This document shows positions 6,706 through 9,308 of a stretch of DNA of 9,308 bases, in pieces. Every line of letters starts with the position of its first letter. Positions within the stretch are counted from its first letter, which is position 1. The stretch covers positions 1 to 9,308 of the forward strand of contig JBMYQA010000249.1 in the NCBI GenBank assembly GCA_049600855.1, in the 5' to 3' direction. The DNA is from JBMYQA01 sp049600855 (GTDB lineage: Bacteria; Bacteroidota; Bacteroidia; Cytophagales; Flammeovirgaceae). The translations under genes were made by a program, and so were the position numbers. The notes below the pieces were generated by a model, which was given only the letters and a program-made list of their open reading frames with translations, was not told where the DNA came from and did no database searches.

Positions 6706-6733
6706 AAGTTTATGGAGTGTCTGGCATAAACTT
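6706..6733. repeat. Inverted repeat upstream of the Sel1-repeat gene
   Basis: AAGTTTATG (6706-6714) and CATAAACTT (6725-6733) are perfect reverse complements around a 10-nt spacer (GAGTGTCTGG). Just outside, TGATA (6701-6705) and TATCA (6739-6743) extend the symmetry after a 5-nt interruption on one side. It lies about 80 bp before the Sel1-gene start. It has no following T run, so an operator or 5'-leader hairpin is more likely than a terminator. Confidence 0.45.
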
Positions 6734-6811
6734 ACAATTATCAACTAAACAGTTACGTTAAAAAGTACTCGACTTTACTAAACTTCTTCAACTTATTTAA
6801 ACTATTTTGTT

Positions 6812-8827
6812 ATGCACTATAAAATATTCCGTGCAGCCATACCATTCTTATTTTTATTCACCTTTCATGCAGGTGCCCAAGTTAACATCGAACGTGTTGA
6901 GGAGGTTAAAGAGCTGGCAAAAAAAGGGGATGTCAGAGCCAAGTATCAACTCGCTCAATTGTATGAAGAGGGCAAATATGAAAAGCAAAACCTGAAGCGG
7001 GCATTTGCTTTATATAAAGATGCCGCTGATGCTCAATACGATTCGGCTTATTTCAACCTTGGCCGAATGTATGAATTAGGAAAAGGAGTGCTTCAAAACT
7101 TTTCCTTAGCTTTCGCCTACTATCAAAAGTTAGAAGATGTAGACCATGCAGAAGCCGCTTTCCGCATTGCACATCTTTACGAAGCAGGCTTAGGTACAGA
7201 AGAAAACCGCTCAAAAGCAGTATCTATGTACTTAAAAGCACTCCGCTTAGGCCATATGCCTGCTCAAGTAAAAGTGGATAATTTACCCATTGACTCACTC
7301 GCCGATCGAAAAGATATTTCTTACATCAAATACAAAGCCGATAAAGGTGACTTACAAAGTCAGTTTTTAGTCGGTAGAATGTATGAGGAAGGAGCTGGTT
7401 TCAAAAAGGATTTGGGCAAAGCCTATGACTATTATTTAAAATCTGCTGAAGGCGATTACACCAAGGCTATGATTGCCCTGGGCGATATGTATGCTAAAGG
7501 AAAGCATGTAAAAAGAAATACGCGCTTAGCCACTAAGTATTACCTGAAAGCTGCCGCTAATGGAGATGAAACTGCTGAAAAGAGGCTGAAAACAATTGAT
7601 ATAACCAATACGCTCGATCCAAATAGCGTAGATTATTTAGTCTATACCGCCAACTCTGGAGTTGCGGCTGATCAGTTTAAACTCTATCAAAAATTTTTCT
7701 ATGGCGATGGTGTTCCCGTAGACTACGACAAAGCACTAGAGTATTGTCAGCGCTCAGCGGCAAACGATTATCAGCCAGCAATTATGACCATTGCCAACTT
7801 GTATGACAAAGGCATTATTGTGAAAAGAGATCCTAAAAGTGCTTTTCGATATTACCGAAAAGCCGCATTGCTAAAAAATGACTCTGCTCTTTTCCTGATT
7901 GCCGAAAAGTACGCCCGTGGAGATGGCGTGCAACAAGATGAGGCAAGGGCAGTGCGCTATTACCTTACTGCGGCTATTAATGGCATAGAAACGGCTCAAT
8001 TCCGCTTATCTGCATACAATATTTTGCGCTATGTTGATCAAAACGATTTACGGTATGTGAAGTATCGGGCATTAAAAGGAGATACGAATGCCCAACTTGC
8101 AGCAGCAAAGTATCACCTCAGAAAAAATGAAAGCGAAGCAGTGAGGTGGCTTCGAAAAGCGGCTGAGGCCGATGTAGGTGAAGCTCAAACGTTACTTGGG
8201 CAAGTATTTTACGAAGGAAAATGTAACATGCCTCGCGATAATGATGAAGCACAAAAATGGTTTGCAAAAGCGGCTCAAAAGAAAGAGCTAGCTGCCTTCC
8301 GTTATTTAGCAGATATGTATTCCAAAAACCTCATTACCTCTTCGAATGATAATTTGGAAGGTGCTTTCCAAATGGCAAATGAATACCTGACTTTAAAACA
8401 AGGACAGCTGGGTAAAGAGGATGCCGTGATGTATAAAATTATGGGAAAAATTTACATGCAACGCGAAGATTACTTTAACGCGATTCGCTATTTTTCTGAT
8501 TACATCAAAGCTTATGATGAATCCTTAGATAAACCCATGGATTTAATTGAAGCGCTGGAAACGCGAGCTACAGCCTATCATGAGCTTAAAAACTATAGCA
8601 GTGCAGTCAATGATATCGACATTGCCTTATTGCAATTGGAAGAATATAAAGAACATGCAGATTTAAAGTACGAATACAAATTCATTAAAGGTTACTTACT
8701 CATTAATAAAGCAAAAGCGTTTTTTGGGGAAGAAAACTACTTCAAAGCATGTAATACCATTCAATCGGCAATCCAACTTGGCGTTCGTGTTGATGATGAA
8801 TACATCAAACAGTGTTTAAGAAATTAA
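6812..8827 (+). CDS. Secreted Sel1-repeat / TPR protein
   Basis: The 671-residue protein begins with a signal peptide (MHYKIFRAAIPFLFLFTFHA, probably cut near Ala22 in AGAQV), so it acts in the periplasm or at the cell surface. About ten Sel1-like repeats (roughly 36 residues, pattern A-x-x-x-L-G-x-M-Y-E-x-G ... A-x-x-Y-Y-x-K-A-A) occur in four clusters: about 40-147, 179-253, 283-390 and 423-491. The clusters are separated by spacers that end in similar Y-x-x-Y-x-A-x-x-G-x segments (KYKADKGD at 173-180, VYTANSGV at 277-284, KYRALKGD at 417-424). The C-terminal part (about 538-655) looks like three TPR-type hairpins (YKIMGKIYMQREDYFNAIRY, ATAYHELKNYSSAVNDIDIA, NKAKAFFGEENYFKACNTI). Sel1/TPR solenoids are protein-binding scaffolds; no catalytic domain is present. 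The partner and the process served are unknown. It is flanked by terminators, so it is probably monocistronic. Confidence 0.95.
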   Translation: MHYKIFRAAIPFLFLFTFHAGAQVNIERVEEVKELAKKGDVRAKYQLAQLYEEGKYEKQNLKRAFALYKDAADAQYDSAYFNLGRMYELGKGVLQNFSLAFAYYQKLEDVDHAEAAFRIAHLYEAGLGTEENRSKAVSMYLKALRLGHMPAQVKVDNLPIDSLADRKDISYIKYKADKGDLQSQFLVGRMYEEGAGFKKDLGKAYDYYLKSAEGDYTKAMIALGDMYAKGKHVKRNTRLATKYYLKAAANGDETAEKRLKTIDITNTLDPNSVDYLVYTANSGVAADQFKLYQKFFYGDGVPVDYDKALEYCQRSAANDYQPAIMTIANLYDKGIIVKRDPKSAFRYYRKAALLKNDSALFLIAEKYARGDGVQQDEARAVRYYLTAAINGIETAQFRLSAYNILRYVDQNDLRYVKYRALKGDTNAQLAAAKYHLRKNESEAVRWLRKAAEADVGEAQTLLGQVFYEGKCNMPRDNDEAQKWFAKAAQKKELAAFRYLADMYSKNLITSSNDNLEGAFQMANEYLTLKQGQLGKEDAVMYKIMGKIYMQREDYFNAIRYFSDYIKAYDESLDKPMDLIEALETRATAYHELKNYSSAVNDIDIALLQLEEYKEHADLKYEYKFIKGYLLINKAKAFFGEENYFKACNTIQSAIQLGVRVDDEYIKQCLRN

Positions 8828-8848
8828 TTGGCTATAGTTACATGGCTT

Positions 8849-8875
8849 AAGGGAGGCTTCAACAACCTCCCTTTT
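8849..8875 (+). terminator. Intrinsic terminator of the Sel1-repeat gene
   Basis: AAGGGAGG (8849-8856) and CCTCCCTT (8866-8873) form a perfect 8-bp, GC-rich stem with a 9-nt loop (CTTCAACAA). The second arm runs into TTTT (8872-8875). It lies 21 bp after the Sel1-gene stop codon. Confidence 0.9.
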
Positions 8876-9308
8876 GTATGATGTTTCCCCAATTGATAAA
8901 CCATATTAAGCAGGTGTTCAAAATTAATGTGGCATTTGTTAATAGCGTGATATGTTACTAAATTTTCATATGTATTATATTACGCCAATCTCAGATTCCA
9001 AGGAGTTAGCACTGTTAGAACTTCTCATGAAGTCCAGTCCAGATGCGAAAGTTCGTCATCGTTCCCAAGCAGTTTTGTTGAGTCATAAACATTATTCGCT
9101 CAATCAAATTGCAGATATTTTATTAGTTGATCGTGATACAATAAGCAGATGGCTTCATAATTGGGAATCTGATAAGTTCGAATCCCTAGCAGATCAATCA
9201 GGTCGTGGCCGTCACAGTATTTTGAATCCAGAAGAAAAAAAAAGTTCTAACACTAGTGGGTGAAGGTTTGCAACAAGTCAAAAGCTTAGTCACTTATGTA
9301 TCGGAAGC
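8876..9308 (+). mobile_element. IS630-type insertion sequence, left part only (boundary unresolved)
   Basis: The transposase frame at 8970-9308 marks an IS630/Tc1-mariner type element entering from the right edge. Its left end must lie between the terminator (8875) and the transposase start. The segment 8912-8945, containing AGGTGTTCAAAATTAATGTG, would be a plausible terminal-repeat location, but the right end is outside the window so the inverted repeat and TA target duplication cannot be confirmed. The insertion appears to lie cleanly after the Sel1-gene terminator. Confidence 0.55.
8970..9308 (+). CDS. IS630-family transposase, N-terminal DNA-binding part, frame change at A9 run, cut by window edge
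   Basis: The likely start is the Met at 8970 (MYYITPISDSKEL); an in-frame ATG at 8952 would add six residues. Residues counted from 8970 contain the winged-helix DNA-binding part of IS630 transposases: RHRSQAVLLSHKHYSLNQIA at about 30-49, VDRDTISRWLHNWE at about 53-66, and the LADQSGRGRHSILNPEEK linker. This frame reaches a TGA at 9261-9263 soon after nine consecutive A (9235-9243). In the +1 frame from 9241, coding continues to the edge as VLTLVGEGLQQVKSLVTYVS, which is what IS630 proteins show after this linker. One A fewer would join the two. Either the copy carries a 1-bp insertion (pseudogene), or slippage on the A run makes the full protein, or it is a sequencing error. The DDE catalytic domain would lie beyond the window. 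Confidence 0.78.

Larger units (their letters stand above)
6458..6811. other. Intergenic region before the Sel1-repeat gene
   Basis: A 354-bp gap. It contains the response-regulator terminator (6483-6518) and a dyad at 6706-6733. The remainder is A/T-rich without a supported ORF or RNA gene. The promoter of the downstream gene must lie here, but I found no exact TAnnTTTG at a convincing position. Confidence 0.6.

Overview
The window looks like chromosome of a free-living Bacteroidota, most likely a cytophagalean. The genome is low GC. Genes have no clear Shine-Dalgarno sequences and A/T-rich leaders. The gene content fits too: a CdaA-type c-di-AMP synthase, methylmalonyl-CoA mutase, a two-helix membrane protein of a Bacteroidota type, and a class I lanthipeptide-style leader peptide. 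The genus cannot be named from sequence alone.

Layout. (A) 1-1564, minus strand: the start of a ribosomally made, post-translationally modified peptide (RiPP) locus. A 52-residue precursor (1406-1564) is followed by the first 427 residues of a lantibiotic dehydratase (LanB) that runs off the left edge. A perfect 12-bp hairpin lies between them. The precursor has a lanthipeptide-type leader, but its putative core is five Gly-Thr-Val-Lys-Met/Leu units with no cysteine anywhere, so ordinary lanthionine rings cannot form within it. This is the most interesting part of the window. (B) 1838-2503, plus strand: a two-helix membrane protein of unknown function, overlapping tail-to-tail with (C) 2495-3334, minus: diadenylate cyclase CdaA. 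(D) 3497-5689, minus: the B12-dependent large subunit of methylmalonyl-CoA mutase, with no small-subunit gene beside it. (E) 6035-6457, plus: a stand-alone receiver-domain response regulator with a strong terminator. (F) 6812-8827, plus: a secreted Sel1-repeat/TPR protein with its own terminator. (G) About 8880-9308: the left part of an IS630-type insertion sequence whose transposase changes frame at a run of nine A.

How the genes relate. Only precursor and dehydratase form an obvious functional pair. The others look like separately transcribed housekeeping or accessory genes: second-messenger synthesis (cdaA), propionate/succinate metabolism (mutB), signalling (response regulator) and a cell-envelope scaffold (Sel1). 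The two gene-free stretches over 300 bp (5690-6034 and 6458-6811) hold a dyad with promoter-like arms, and a terminator plus a dyad, respectively. No tRNA, rRNA, CRISPR array or recognisable riboswitch was seen.
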